This document shows positions 38,901 through 47,070 of a stretch of 64,000 nt of DNA, piece by piece. The notes under the pieces were generated by a model. The model worked only from the letters and a program-made list of their open reading frames with translations. It did not search any database and was not told the DNA's origin. A program made the position numbers and the translations under genes. Source of the stretch: JADKFD01 sp050250665 (GTDB taxonomy: Bacteria; Pseudomonadota; Gammaproteobacteria; Xanthomonadales; SZUA-5); the NCBI GenBank assembly GCA_050250665.1, contig JBFWOF010000030.1:1-64000 (forward strand), read 5' to 3'. Positions within the stretch are counted from its first letter, which is position 1. Every line of letters starts with the position of its first letter.

Positions 38901-39468
38901 CAAGACCTATCTCGATGCCCAGCACGCCGACCTGACCGAAGCCCTGGAAACGCTGGAAGAGGCGATCCGCAAGATCGATCGCGAAACCCGCACGCGCTTC
39001 AAGGAGACCTTCGACCGCGTCAACACCGGCGTACAGGAGCTGTTCCCGCGCCTCTTCGGTGGCGGGCACGCCTATCTGGAGCTGACCGGCGAGGACCTGC
39101 TGTCCACCGGCGTCAACATCATTGCCCGTCCGCCCGGAAAGAAGCCGGCCAGCATCGGTCTGCTTTCCGGCGGCGAGAAAGCGCTGACGGCGGTCTCTCT
39201 GGTGTTCTCCATCTTCCGCCTGAATCCGGCGCCCTTCTGTCTGCTGGACGAGGTCGACGCGCCCCTGGATGAGGCCAATGTCGGCCGCTTCAGTCAGATG
39301 GTGCTGGAGATGAGCAAGAGCGTGCAGTTCCTGGTGGTCTCGCACAACAAGGTCACGATGGAAGCCGCCAATCAGCTGGCCGGCGTGACCATGCGCGAAC
39401 CCGGCGTGTCGCGACTGGTCAGCGTGGATCTGGCCGAGGCGACGCGCCTGACCATGCAGGCGGCTTGA
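35962..39468 (+). CDS. smc: Chromosome segregation protein SMC
   Basis: A 1168-residue condensin ATPase. The N-terminal Walker A is GPNGCGKSNIIDAVKWVLGE (about residues 32-51). Two long coiled coils (about 170-500 and 665-1000) flank a hinge (about 515-650). The C-terminal head has signature LLSGGEKALTAVSLVFS and Walker B FCLLDEVDAPLD. It compacts and segregates the chromosome with ScpA/ScpB, which are not here. In most gammaproteobacteria zipA follows; in this window the next gene is a threonine aldolase. Confidence 0.97.
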   Translation: MRLATVKLAGFKSFVDPTTLHLPTNMTAVVGPNGCGKSNIIDAVKWVLGESAASRLRGDSMTDVIFNGTTERKPVGQASVELIFDNSDASILGEYAAYNEISVRRVVGRDSQSQYWLNGTKCRRRDVTDLFLGTGLGPRSYAIIEQGMISQIVEAAPEDLRVHLEEAAGISKYKERRKETESRMRATRENLERLKDVSDEVDKHLEHLRRQAKQAERWTELRAEQRKVDAEAKALAWRALAQQLEAEIAKLRQTELLVEQLATDQTRNEADIEAARTQHGEAAEAFRSVQAEHYQVGAEIARVEQQLNFRRDSVARLKRELAELAGQREHLSEQGRLDREQEQMLQQALEREEPKLNALADAAEERSEALAAAEGALAQWQSRADLLNRSQGEATKAAEVERTRIDYLERQVHQALKRREILDSETAMLSSRGSADELNALREGLAAEEATVETLSAELDERKSALSRAEQTLRGTQTQLNQERQQLSAARGRLASLEALQHAALGEDKRDLGAWLSKQGLQQAPRLGTLLQVEPGWEAAVETALGMALEAIVIDAAASREIDVASLPKGVLTLVDANSASAALTPGCLAEKVRGPAALASWLGGIMAVEDEFAARSMAPTLAPHQSAMTRDGHWFGPGWRRIDRGSQGHEGVIQRGREIEALKANIEAMDARSAELEDSLAQSRSALAEAERMRELAQTSLYAAHRKLADFAGRVRSHEGKVEQERQRREAIAKEREQLAEQIAQAEQQVKEARGKLNGEMSRLETLAEQREQLEIERQQLAQARESVRAGAREAQEGERQLALSVESKRTAARSLTAAIERIELQLSQLEGRRVQLQQQLAETDGPLPKLEEELRLHLDQRVIVDQKLSAARQQLEQLDQRLRKQDFERQRIDHQLAQAREKKSQAQLAEQAIRIKAEALEEAMHAEGYEREAVLAELNPEATLPAWEARLVDLEQRIKRLEPVNLAAIQELEEQSTRKTYLDAQHADLTEALETLEEAIRKIDRETRTRFKETFDRVNTGVQELFPRLFGGGHAYLELTGEDLLSTGVNIIARPPGKKPASIGLLSGGEKALTAVSLVFSIFRLNPAPFCLLDEVDAPLDEANVGRFSQMVLEMSKSVQFLVVSHNKVTMEAANQLAGVTMREPGVSRLVSVDLAEATRLTMQAA

Positions 39469-39775
39469 GGTTGTAGCTCACGTCGACCGCGTGAGTGAAG
39501 CGGTAAAACGTAAATCGAAAAGCGTCAAACGTAAAACGTAAAACGTCAATTTGGGTTTTTGGTGCTTTGGCTCCTGATTGACGTTTCAGGTCTTACGTTT
39601 TGATTCGCCACCACAGCCAGTCTGTTCGCAGGTGACTTGGTCGGTCGTGAGTTAAGGCTTCTGGGGCTGCGGCTTCGAATTGACGTTTTACGTTTTACGT
39701 TTGACCCATCCGGCATCGTCACGTAGATCGCTGCGCGCTCAACGTGACCTACTTGACCAACCTAGGCCCGCCACC
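39469..39775. repeat. ACGTTTTACG-type repeats
   Basis: AT-rich for this genome. The motif ACGTTTTACGTTTTACG occurs in both orientations (about 39504-39545 and 39680-39705), with ACGTTTCAGG between. A related stretch is upstream of ftsK (about 48727-48750). A REP-like GTCACGTAGATCG...CAACGTGACCTAC is at 39718-39752. No gene was recognised. Confidence 0.7.
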
Positions 39776-40798
39776 ATGCTCATCGACCTGATCAGCGACA
39801 CCGTCACCCGCCCGACGCCGGGCATGCTCGCGGCCATGTCTGCGGCTGAAGTCGGCGACGATGTGTTCAATGAAGACCCGGGTGTGCACGCGCTGCAGGA
39901 TTACGCGGCCGATCTCTTTGGCCATGAAGCGGCGCTGTTCATGCCCTCGGGCGTTATGAGCAACCAGATCGCCATCAAGGCCCATACCGAGCCCATGGAT
40001 GAGCTGATCTGCGATGAGACTTCACATGTGTTCCGCTATGAAAATGGCGGTTACGCCTTTCATTCGCAGATCGCCATCCAGACCATACCCGGCGACCATG
40101 GCCGGCTGAATGCGGCGCAGGTCGCGGCGGCCATCAAGCCGACTGCCGACTGGCTGCCACGTTCACGACTGGTGGTGCTGGAAAACACCTGCAATGCCGC
40201 CGGCGGCAGCTACTACACCATTGATCAGGTGCGTCCGATCCGTCAGCTCTGCAGCGAACGCGGTCTGAGCCTGCACCTCGACGGCGCCCGCTTGTTCAAC
40301 GCGCTGGCGGAAACCGGCGAGTCCCCGCGTGAGTGGGGCGCCGAGTTCGACAGCATCTCGATCTGCCTTTCCAAAGGACTGGGCGCGCCGGTGGGCTCGT
40401 TGCTGCTGGGAACGAAAGCCTTCATCGCCAAGGCCCGTCGGCTGCGCAAGGGCTTCGGTGGTGGCATGCGCCAGATCGGATTCCTGGCGGCAGCGGGTTT
40501 GTATGCGTTGAAGCATCACACCGAACGTTTGCGGGAGGATCACGCCCATGCCCGGCAACTGGCTGCGGTGCTCGCCCAGCAGCCCTATGTCGCCGCCATC
40601 CGCCCGGTGCACACCAATATCGTCATCTTCGACCTTGCCGGTGACCTCAGTGCCGAGCGCTTTCTGTCCAGTCTGAAAGAGCAGGGCGTGCGTGCCTCGG
40701 CATTCGGTCCGAAGACCGTGCGTTTCGTGACCCATCTGGATGTGGGTGGCGAGGCCATCGAGCAGGCTTGCGCTGTGTTGCGCAAGCTCCGATTCTGA
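39776..40798 (+). CDS. ltaE: Low-specificity L-threonine aldolase
   Basis: A 340-residue PLP enzyme cleaving L-threonine to glycine and acetaldehyde. The family start IDLISDTVTRPTPGM, the active-site Lys in ICLSKGLGAPVGS and LHLDGARLFNA are clear. The start at MLIDLISD was preferred over an upstream in-frame ATG whose extra 32 residues come from repeat DNA. It appears to be a single-gene unit. Confidence 0.93.
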   Translation: MLIDLISDTVTRPTPGMLAAMSAAEVGDDVFNEDPGVHALQDYAADLFGHEAALFMPSGVMSNQIAIKAHTEPMDELICDETSHVFRYENGGYAFHSQIAIQTIPGDHGRLNAAQVAAAIKPTADWLPRSRLVVLENTCNAAGGSYYTIDQVRPIRQLCSERGLSLHLDGARLFNALAETGESPREWGAEFDSISICLSKGLGAPVGSLLLGTKAFIAKARRLRKGFGGGMRQIGFLAAAGLYALKHHTERLREDHAHARQLAAVLAQQPYVAAIRPVHTNIVIFDLAGDLSAERFLSSLKEQGVRASAFGPKTVRFVTHLDVGGEAIEQACAVLRKLRF

Positions 40799-41086
40799 GG
40801 CGTCCTGTTCGGCTTCTTGTGAGCCGCGTGTGTCGGCCCGACACTGCCCATGGGCAATGAACCCACCGGCGTCATTGCGACCCCGGACTTGATCCGGGGG
40901 AGGCAATCCAGACACAGCGCCGCAGAAGCACTGGATTGCTTCGTCGCTGCGCTCCTCGCAATGACGCTTCAACAAATGTCGATATGGGTTCACCAAGCGG
41001 CAAGATCGGGCGGGCTCGCCCGTGATCGGCTTCGGGCAATTGTTCAATCAAGCTGAAATGACCGTTGGCAATGACTTCCGGACTGC
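40799..41086. repeat. Intergenic repeats before the BlaI promoter
   Basis: The gap carries a TGTCGGCCCGACACTGCCCA fragment (about 40832) and a full CATTGCGA-family inverted repeat at 40870-40966. The rest is unremarkable. Confidence 0.65.
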
Positions 41087-41137
41087 TTGACGAGAGGGCC
41101 GTTATCTTCTACAAATGTAGTACGACAACTGTAGAAG
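41087..41137 (+). promoter_or_regulatory. Promoter with overlapping BlaI-type operator
   Basis: A -35 TTGACG (41087-41092) and -10 TACAAA (41110-41115) are spaced by 17 bp. The palindrome CTACAAATGTAG (41109-41120) covers the -10. A second half-site, CTGTAG (41129-41134), follows one to two turns on. TACA/TGTA arms are typical of BlaI/MecI/CopY operators, so autorepression by the next gene is likely. Confidence 0.75.
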
Positions 41138-41143
41138 TTTGCG

Positions 41144-41530
41144 ATGGCCGACGACGATACCGTCCTGAGTGAGCTGCAGCTGGAACTGATGCGGGTGCTG
41201 TGGCGCCGGGGTCAGGCCAGTACCGCCGAAGTGGCCGAGGTGCTGGCGCAGAGCCGCGGGCTGGCGCACACCACCATCGCGACGCTGTTGTCGCGACTGG
41301 AAAAGCGCGGCGTGGTCGCATCACACAAGGACGGTCGGCAACTGGTGTATCGACCGCTGGTCGCTGAACAGGCGGTGCGGCGCTCGATGGTCTCCGGCTT
41401 GCTCGGCAGCTTGTTTGGCGGTGATGCGCGGGCGCTGGTGACCCATCTGGTGCGCGAAGACGAGATTGCCCCGGGTGATCTTGAGCAGCTGCGCCAGCTG
41501 CTTTCAAACAAGGATTCTGGCCATGACTGA
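41144..41530 (+). CDS. BlaI/MecI/CopY-family repressor
   Basis: A 128-residue winged-helix repressor. LSELQLELMRVLWRRGQASTAEVAEVLAQSRGLAHTTIATLLSRLEKRGVVASHKDGRQLVYRPLV is a near-perfect family match. Partner proteins of the M56 type relieve repression by proteolysis. Its stop overlaps the M56 gene by 8 nt (ATGACTGA), so the two are coupled. The operator just upstream suggests autoregulation. Confidence 0.95.
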   Translation: MADDDTVLSELQLELMRVLWRRGQASTAEVAEVLAQSRGLAHTTIATLLSRLEKRGVVASHKDGRQLVYRPLVAEQAVRRSMVSGLLGSLFGGDARALVTHLVREDEIAPGDLEQLRQLLSNKDSGHD

Positions 41531-43085
41531 GACCGGCTTGCTGCTGCTGTCCTGGTGGCTCACGGCCTGGGTGCATGGCGGCCTGATGTTGCTGCTGGTA
41601 TTTCTGGGCGAACGCCTGTCCCTGCTGAAAGCGCCGTCGTTGCGCGAGGCCGCCTGGCGTCTGGCCTTGCTGGCGCCGCTGCTCACCGCCAGCGTACAGG
41701 CGCTGGTCGTCGATCATCCCTGGGCGGGCAGAGTGGTTCTGGCCGTGAGTGTGGATTCGCAGTCGCCGGCGCGTGAGCTGAGGCCGGACTCGCCTTTGTC
41801 GGGAGGCCTGTCGCAGCAAGCCATCGCACCTTTGTTGGCCGCAGCAGGCGGTCCTTCCGATGCCGCGAACGGCTTTGAGCTGGATTCGACTGAACAGGCC
41901 TTGCGCACGTCGTCGGCTCGAAGCTGGGCTGCAGCCAGCGTGGCGGTGTCCGTGGCCTGGATCTGGTCGCTGTTTGCGCTGCTCATGCTGCTGCGAATGG
42001 GTTGGCATTGGCGACGCGAACATCGCCGCTCGGCTCTGCTTGCTGACGTTGATGAGAGTGGCATGGTCGCCGAGACGCGGGCATTGCAGCGGCTGGCCGG
42101 GTTGCCGCCGATACGCCTGGCGCTGGACCCCGAGTTGGCCAGTCCCGTATCGATGCCGCCTGCGCTCATCTGTCTGCCGCCCTGGGCGCTGTCGCAGCTG
42201 CAAGGCGCTCAGCGCCGGGCGATGCTGGCGCACGAGATGGCCCATCTTCGCCGTCGCGATTCCTACTGGCAGTGTGCCTGCGCCCTGGTGTCGCAGGTGC
42301 TGCCGCAGCCGCTCGGGGCATTGGCCAGGCGGCGCCTGGCGGAACTGGCCGAATTTGCCTGCGACGCCTGGGCCGCGCAGCGCTCGGGTGGCGGGCGCGC
42401 CCTGGCCGAAACACTGGCCGTCTGTGCCGAATATGGATATGCGGGGCGCACGCCCTCGATGTTCGCTGCTGCGATGGCACAACCGCGCTCGATATTGATC
42501 GAGCGTGTCTACCGATTGACCAAGGAGCAAGCCATGGGATTCGAACCGTTGTCAGTCGTCCGTCAATCCGCGCTGGTCATGGCGCTGCTGGCGGCCTGTG
42601 TCACCCTGCCTGGTGTCGGACTGACCGACGCCATCGCCGCACCGGCGCTGTCCGATGTGCCGGAACCGCCCACGCCACCGGCTCCACCGACACCCCCGGC
42701 GCCGCCGGCAGCACCAGCGCTGTCTGCCCAGATCCCCGAGCCGCCAGCGCCTCCGGCACCACCCGCGGCGCCAGCGCCACCCGCACCGCCCGAGGGTGCG
42801 GTGAAATTGTCGAAGGCGCCGACTCCACCGACGCCGCCGTCAGCACCGCTGGCTCCTGCGCCGCCAACGCCACCGACCCCGCCCGCCGGGCTCGCGCCCG
42901 AAGCGCCGGTAGCGCCAGCGGCTCCCGTTGCGCCCGTTGCACCCACCGCACCGGCGCCGCCATCCGAGCGTCGCGTGGAAATCCGGAGAAGCCAGGTTTC
43001 TGCCTTGCCGCCGCTGCGAAAACTGATCGAGCCCGATATCTTCGAGAGTCGTTTCATCACCGACCCGGTCGGGGAAGGCTGCTAG
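41523..43085 (+). CDS. M56-family membrane metallopeptidase with Pro/Ala-rich tail
   Basis: A 520-residue protein with several N-terminal helices and the zinc motif HEMAH (residues 237-241) followed by ELAEFACDAWAA, as in BlaR1/MecR1. After one further helix comes a very long Pro/Ala-rich stretch (about residues 374-483), then SERRVEIRRSQVSALPPLRKLIEPD and a C-terminal Cys. The penicillin-binding sensor domain of BlaR1 is absent, so the signal is not a beta-lactam sensed that way. It presumably cleaves or triggers cleavage of the BlaI-type repressor encoded upstream. Confidence 0.88.
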   Translation: MTETGLLLLSWWLTAWVHGGLMLLLVFLGERLSLLKAPSLREAAWRLALLAPLLTASVQALVVDHPWAGRVVLAVSVDSQSPARELRPDSPLSGGLSQQAIAPLLAAAGGPSDAANGFELDSTEQALRTSSARSWAAASVAVSVAWIWSLFALLMLLRMGWHWRREHRRSALLADVDESGMVAETRALQRLAGLPPIRLALDPELASPVSMPPALICLPPWALSQLQGAQRRAMLAHEMAHLRRRDSYWQCACALVSQVLPQPLGALARRRLAELAEFACDAWAAQRSGGGRALAETLAVCAEYGYAGRTPSMFAAAMAQPRSILIERVYRLTKEQAMGFEPLSVVRQSALVMALLAACVTLPGVGLTDAIAAPALSDVPEPPTPPAPPTPPAPPAAPALSAQIPEPPAPPAPPAAPAPPAPPEGAVKLSKAPTPPTPPSAPLAPAPPTPPTPPAGLAPEAPVAPAAPVAPVAPTAPAPPSERRVEIRRSQVSALPPLRKLIEPDIFESRFITDPVGEGC

Positions 43086-43627
43086 CGCTGATTTCGGGCT
43101 GGACCCGCGAAACTGTGGGCTGCCGCTCTGGAGGGCTCCGCGCTGCGGCGCCGCTGTCGAGGGTAGGTGGTTCAGAAGCGGCCGCGCAGGCGCGCGGCCG
43201 TCCTCGTAGCTGCCCGGTTCCACCCGGCGTCATTGCGAGCGTAATGAAGCAATCCAGAAGTACAGCCTCTGAAGCACTGGATTGCTTCGTCGCTTCGCTC
43301 CTCTCCATGAACCCAGCTCGTAAGTCATTGATTGTCAATTGGCGGGTGTAGGTTGGGCTAAGCGCAGCGTGCCCAACGTCGGGCCCATCTGTTGGGCACG
43401 CTGCGCTTAGCCCAACCTACGGTTCATGGCCCATGGGCCGTCTCGGGCGAAACAGGTGGCTCGCAATGACGCATCAACGGTTGGCGATACGGATACTCGT
43501 GGGCCAAAGTGATGCGAAAGGCGCCGGGGAGCCGCTCCGCGGCACCCGCGGCCCTCCGCGTCGCCACCCTTGCGTCAGATCCCGACCGCCGTCAGTCTGT
43601 GCCGTCCTGCCTGCACCACGGTCGCCG
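43086..43627. repeat. Repeat-rich intergenic region
   Basis: The gap includes a relative of the GGAGGGCGCCG element (about 43130-43205), a CATTGCGA-family copy (43228-43310), a 73-bp GTAGGTTG palindrome (43348-43420, listed separately) and GGGCCATGAAC/TCGGGCGAAACAG fragments. No gene was recognised. Upstream in-frame codons of the next gene fall in this repeat DNA. Confidence 0.75.
43348..43420. mobile_element. Short palindromic member of the GTAGGTTG family
   Basis: A 73-bp, almost perfect palindrome. Its left arm is GTAGGTTGGGCTAAGCGCAG and onward, and its right arm is the complement ending CCCAACCTAC. It corresponds to the left module of the 217-bp element at 12034-12250. Confidence 0.7.
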
Positions 43628-44806
43628 ATGACTGACGAACACACCCTGAGCTTCATCCTCAATCATCTCGGCGAGGACCGTGACAGCTATCGCGGTGCCG
43701 TGACCCCGCCGATCTTCGAGACCAGCAATTTCGCCTTTCCAACGGTGGCGGCGATGCGCGCTGCGGGTCAGGACGAGCTGGCCAATGCCTTCTACACCCG
43801 CGGCAACAATCCCACGGTGGAGATCCTGCGCCGCAAGCTGGCGGCGCTGGAAGGCACCGAGGATGCGCTGGTGTTCGGTTCTGGCGCCGGGGCCATCGCA
43901 GCCGGCGTGCTCGCGGCGGTACGCGCCGGCGATCATGTGCTGTGCGTGCAGAAACCCTATGCCTGGACCCGTGTGCTGGTGCGCGACTGGTTGCCGCGCT
44001 TCGGTGTGAGCGTCAGCTTTGTCGACGGGGGCGATCTGGCCGCGATCGAGGCCGCGCTGACCGAGCGTACGCGCATGATCGTGCTCGAGAGTCCGAATTC
44101 GCTGACGATGGAATTGCAGGATCTGGCCGCGATTGCGGACATCGCCAGGGCTCGCGGTGTGCGTACCCTGTGCGACAACAGCTACGCCAGCCCCCTGTTG
44201 CAGCGACCGGCCCATCTGGGCATCGATCTGGTGATGCATTCGGCCACCAAATATCTGAACGGCCACAGTGATGTGGTGGCCGGCGTGCTCTGTGGTTCCA
44301 GGGCGCTGATCCAGGAAGTCTTCCGCGGCCCGTTCATGACCTTTGGCGCCATTCCGGGCCCCTTCGAAGCCTGGCTGATGCTGCGCGGCCTGCGCACCCT
44401 GGGTGTGCGCATGGAGCGGGTGGTGCGGACGACTGCTCGGATCGTGGAGTTCCTTGAGCAGCATCCGAAGATTGCCCGGGTCTACTATCCGGGCAGCAGT
44501 GGCGATCCCCAGCGCGACCTGGCCCGCACGCAGATGCGCAGCGGATCAGGAATGCTGTCCATCGAGGTGCAGGCCGAGGATGTGGCCGGCATCGAACGCT
44601 TCTGCGACAGCCTCCAGCTGTTCCTGATGGCTGTCTCCTGGGGCGGACACGAATCGCTGGCCTGGCCATTGGCCGTGGTGATCCGCGATGGCAAGGCCGA
44701 ATCCAACCGTACCGGTCTGCCGTGGAATCTGGTGCGGCTGTCGATAGGACTGGAAGAGCCCGAGGATCTGATGGCGGATCTGGCTCAGGCGCTGACCAAG
44801 GTGTGA
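43628..44806 (+). CDS. Cys/Met-metabolism PLP enzyme, probable cystathionine beta-lyase
   Basis: A 392-residue trans-sulfuration enzyme. PLP-binding features include FGSGAGAIAAGVLA, the active-site Lys in MHSATKYLNGHSDVVAG, and SWGGHESLAWP near the C-terminus. Family members are cystathionine gamma-synthase, beta-lyase or methionine gamma-lyase, and short motifs do not decide between them; beta-lyase is my preference from SWGGxESL. The start MTDEHTLSF follows a repeat-filled gap. Confidence 0.85.
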   Translation: MTDEHTLSFILNHLGEDRDSYRGAVTPPIFETSNFAFPTVAAMRAAGQDELANAFYTRGNNPTVEILRRKLAALEGTEDALVFGSGAGAIAAGVLAAVRAGDHVLCVQKPYAWTRVLVRDWLPRFGVSVSFVDGGDLAAIEAALTERTRMIVLESPNSLTMELQDLAAIADIARARGVRTLCDNSYASPLLQRPAHLGIDLVMHSATKYLNGHSDVVAGVLCGSRALIQEVFRGPFMTFGAIPGPFEAWLMLRGLRTLGVRMERVVRTTARIVEFLEQHPKIARVYYPGSSGDPQRDLARTQMRSGSGMLSIEVQAEDVAGIERFCDSLQLFLMAVSWGGHESLAWPLAVVIRDGKAESNRTGLPWNLVRLSIGLEEPEDLMADLAQALTKV

Positions 44807-44817
44807 GACCTGCGAGT

Positions 44818-44920
44818 GGGATCGCCGAGTTGTACTCGGCGCTCTGGCTCCTGCCTTTCCCGGCGCTCGACGCCCGATCAAGACCAAGGTCAACAGCGCC
44901 GAGTGCAAGTCGGCGATCCC
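44818..44920. repeat. Inverted repeat downstream of the PLP-enzyme gene
   Basis: A 103-bp element bounded by GGGATCGCCGA and TCGGCGATCCC, with inner GAGTTGTACTCGGCGC and GCGCCGAGTGCAAGTC halves. Its sister copy is at 35170-35266. It could fold into a long hairpin between convergent genes. Confidence 0.75.
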
Positions 44921-44945
44921 AGGTCCGCACGCCGCGCCCCAATCG

Positions 44946-46133
44946 CTAGCAGCTATCCGCTACTTGCCGTTTCTCCCGATACGGCGAATGCGCGTCCAGT
45001 TCCGCTCGATAGGCGCGCAGCGCCTGCGCCTCCTGATCGAGTGCCCCACGAATGGCGCGGCGAAAATCGGGGTGGATGATCAGATGAGCCGATCGTGTGC
45101 GTGTCGGCAGGAAGCCGCGGGCGATCTTGTGTTCGCCCTGGGCGCCGGGTTCGAAGTGCTGGAGGCCGCGACGGATGACGTACTCGATGCCCTGGTAGTA
45201 GCAGAGCTCGAAATGCATGCCTGGCAGATCGGCCCGGGCACCCCAGTAGCGGCCGTAGAGCGTGGTCGACGACGAGAAATAGATCGCGGCAGCCATGATC
45301 TGCGATCCGCTGCGGGCCACGGCGGCATGCAGGCATTGCGGCATGCGCTCGCGGATCATCGAGAAGAACTCGCGGGTGAGGGCAGGGGTGTTGCCCTTGC
45401 GGTCGAAGGTCTCGATGTAGAGCGCGTGCAGATCGTCGAGATTGGTCTCGCTCAGATCGGCGCCATCCAGCCATTCGATGCTCAGTCCGCAAGCGCCGGC
45501 GTGGCGCCGCTCCTGACGAATGTTCTTGCGCTTCTTGGACGTGAATTCCGACAGCAAGGCCTCGAAATCGGCATAGCCCGGATTGTGGAAATGAAACTGC
45601 CAGTCGAAACGCGACAGCCAGGGATCATGGGTCAGTGCGGCAGCGTCGCTGTCGCTGAGGAAATTCAGATGGGCACTGGACAGGCGCAGTTGGGCGACCG
45701 TGCTCTCGATGGCCCGCACCAGCTTGCCGCGGCGTTCGGCGGCATCAGATCCGTGGCCCACGAGCAAACGGGGACCGGTGATGGGCGAATAGGGCACGCC
45801 GATCAGCAGCTTGGGGTAATAGGGAAGCCCGTGGCGGCGGTAGGCATCGGCCCAGGCCCAGTCGAACACGAATTCGCCGTGCGAATTGGCCTTGAGATAG
45901 CCCGGCGCCGCAGCGATCAATGCGTCTTTCTCGTAGAGCAACAAGGGCATCGCCGACCAGCCCAGTTCGCGCTGCAGACTGCCGCTCTGTTCCAGTGCCG
46001 ACAGGAAGGCGTGACGCACGAAGGGCTGGTCGTCCTCGCCGATCAGGCCGTCCCAATCGGTCGCGGCAATGTCTGCCACCCCGTGACGGATGGTCAGTTG
46101 CAGACTGCGATCGATCTCGGGAGCGGTGGGCAT
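44946..46133 (-). CDS. GNAT-like acyltransferase, DUF482 (COG3146) family
   Basis: A 395-residue cytosolic protein. Motifs are PFVRHAFLSALEQSGS, FDWAWADAYRRHGLPYYPKLLIGVPYSPITGPRLL, FTSKKRKNIRQERR, and a second GNAT-like half with GRYWGARADLPGMHFELCYYQGIEY and the C-terminal GAQGEHKIARGFLPTRTRSAH. These match DUF482, a FemX-like acyltransferase family of unknown substrate. It follows the epimerase-like gene by 46 nt on the same strand. Confidence 0.9.
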   Translation of the reverse strand: MPTAPEIDRSLQLTIRHGVADIAATDWDGLIGEDDQPFVRHAFLSALEQSGSLQRELGWSAMPLLLYEKDALIAAAPGYLKANSHGEFVFDWAWADAYRRHGLPYYPKLLIGVPYSPITGPRLLVGHGSDAAERRGKLVRAIESTVAQLRLSSAHLNFLSDSDAAALTHDPWLSRFDWQFHFHNPGYADFEALLSEFTSKKRKNIRQERRHAGACGLSIEWLDGADLSETNLDDLHALYIETFDRKGNTPALTREFFSMIRERMPQCLHAAVARSGSQIMAAAIYFSSSTTLYGRYWGARADLPGMHFELCYYQGIEYVIRRGLQHFEPGAQGEHKIARGFLPTRTRSAHLIIHPDFRRAIRGALDQEAQALRAYRAELDAHSPYREKRQVADSC

Positions 46134-46179
46134 CGTCGGAGACTAGGCGAAGCTGCAGTCAGGGTGTGTGAGGAATCGG

Positions 46180-47070
46180 TCAGGGCTCAAATGACCGCGG
46201 AGCAAATCCCAGAGCCTGCGCTGCGGGTCCGAGTTCAAAGACCTGATCGCGGCTGATGCGTGCGCCGGCATCCCTGCTCAGCCCCGAGCTGCGACCTATC
46301 CAGCGCCATTTCGCTGCCAGTCGCGTGGCGAGCGTGAAGGGGATCGGCACGGGCAGGACCAGCCCGGTGCGGGCGTGTGCCGCCCGAGCGATCAGCTGCG
46401 CCAGACTGAGTTCCTCGCCGCCCGGCAGGTCGATGCGCTGGTCGAAAGCAGACTCACAATCGATGGCAGCGATGACGGCCCCGGCCAGATCATCGGCGTG
46501 CACCGGTTGGCGTCGTCCGCGACCGGCGGACCCGAGCAGGCGCGGATAGACGTGCCAGCGTGCGGCGAAGGTCCCGATGCGGGCGATCAGATCATGGTCA
46601 CCGCCGTAGATCAGCGTTGGCCGCAGCAGCGTCCAGCGCACGCCGAGGCGCGCGCATTCCCGGGCCAGCGTCGCTTCCGAGGCCAGCAGACGCTGCGCCA
46701 GATCGCGCTCCGGCGCCGAGCTCGAATCCAGTTTGGTCTGGGCACTGGTCGAGCCGAAGGCGATCACCTGCCGCAGGGCGGCAGTCGGGGATTGTTGTGC
46801 CAACCAGGCGACAAAGGCGTCGCAGGGACCCAGACTGAGGATGTGCGTGACCGCCGGATCCGGCGCCGGGCACGAATCAGGCAAGGAGCCGAGTTGCCAT
46901 TCGACGTGCGCATCGCCCTGTCTGGGCGCCGTCGCTGGCTGGCGCGAGACCGCCGTCACCGGCCAGGGCGTGCTTGCCAGTCGCGGCAACAGGTAGCCGC
47001 CGACCACCGACGTGGCGCCGAAGATCAGCAGGCGCGGAGTCGGTGGGGGCATGGCTTGCGGATGGCTCAT
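46180..47070 (-). CDS. NAD(P)-dependent epimerase/dehydratase-like protein
   Basis: A 296-residue short-chain-type Rossmann protein. The nucleotide-binding loop LIFGATSVVGGYLL is at about residues 14-27, and the N-terminal fold and the RPTLIYGGDHD segment match the extended SDR (NAD-dependent epimerase) group. The canonical YxxxK catalytic motif is not evident (the equivalent part reads FGSTSAQ...RDLAQRLLASEATL), so it may be an atypical SDR. The start could also be six codons later at MPPPTPR. Confidence 0.82.
   Translation of the reverse strand: MSHPQAMPPPTPRLLIFGATSVVGGYLLPRLASTPWPVTAVSRQPATAPRQGDAHVEWQLGSLPDSCPAPDPAVTHILSLGPCDAFVAWLAQQSPTAALRQVIAFGSTSAQTKLDSSSAPERDLAQRLLASEATLARECARLGVRWTLLRPTLIYGGDHDLIARIGTFAARWHVYPRLLGSAGRGRRQPVHADDLAGAVIAAIDCESAFDQRIDLPGGEELSLAQLIARAAHARTGLVLPVPIPFTLATRLAAKWRWIGRSSGLSRDAGARISRDQVFELGPAAQALGFAPRSFEP

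Noticed and set aside
41523..43085. BlaR1 beta-lactam receptor
   Set aside because: The M56 protease is present but the transpeptidase-like sensor domain is replaced by a Pro/Ala-rich tail.
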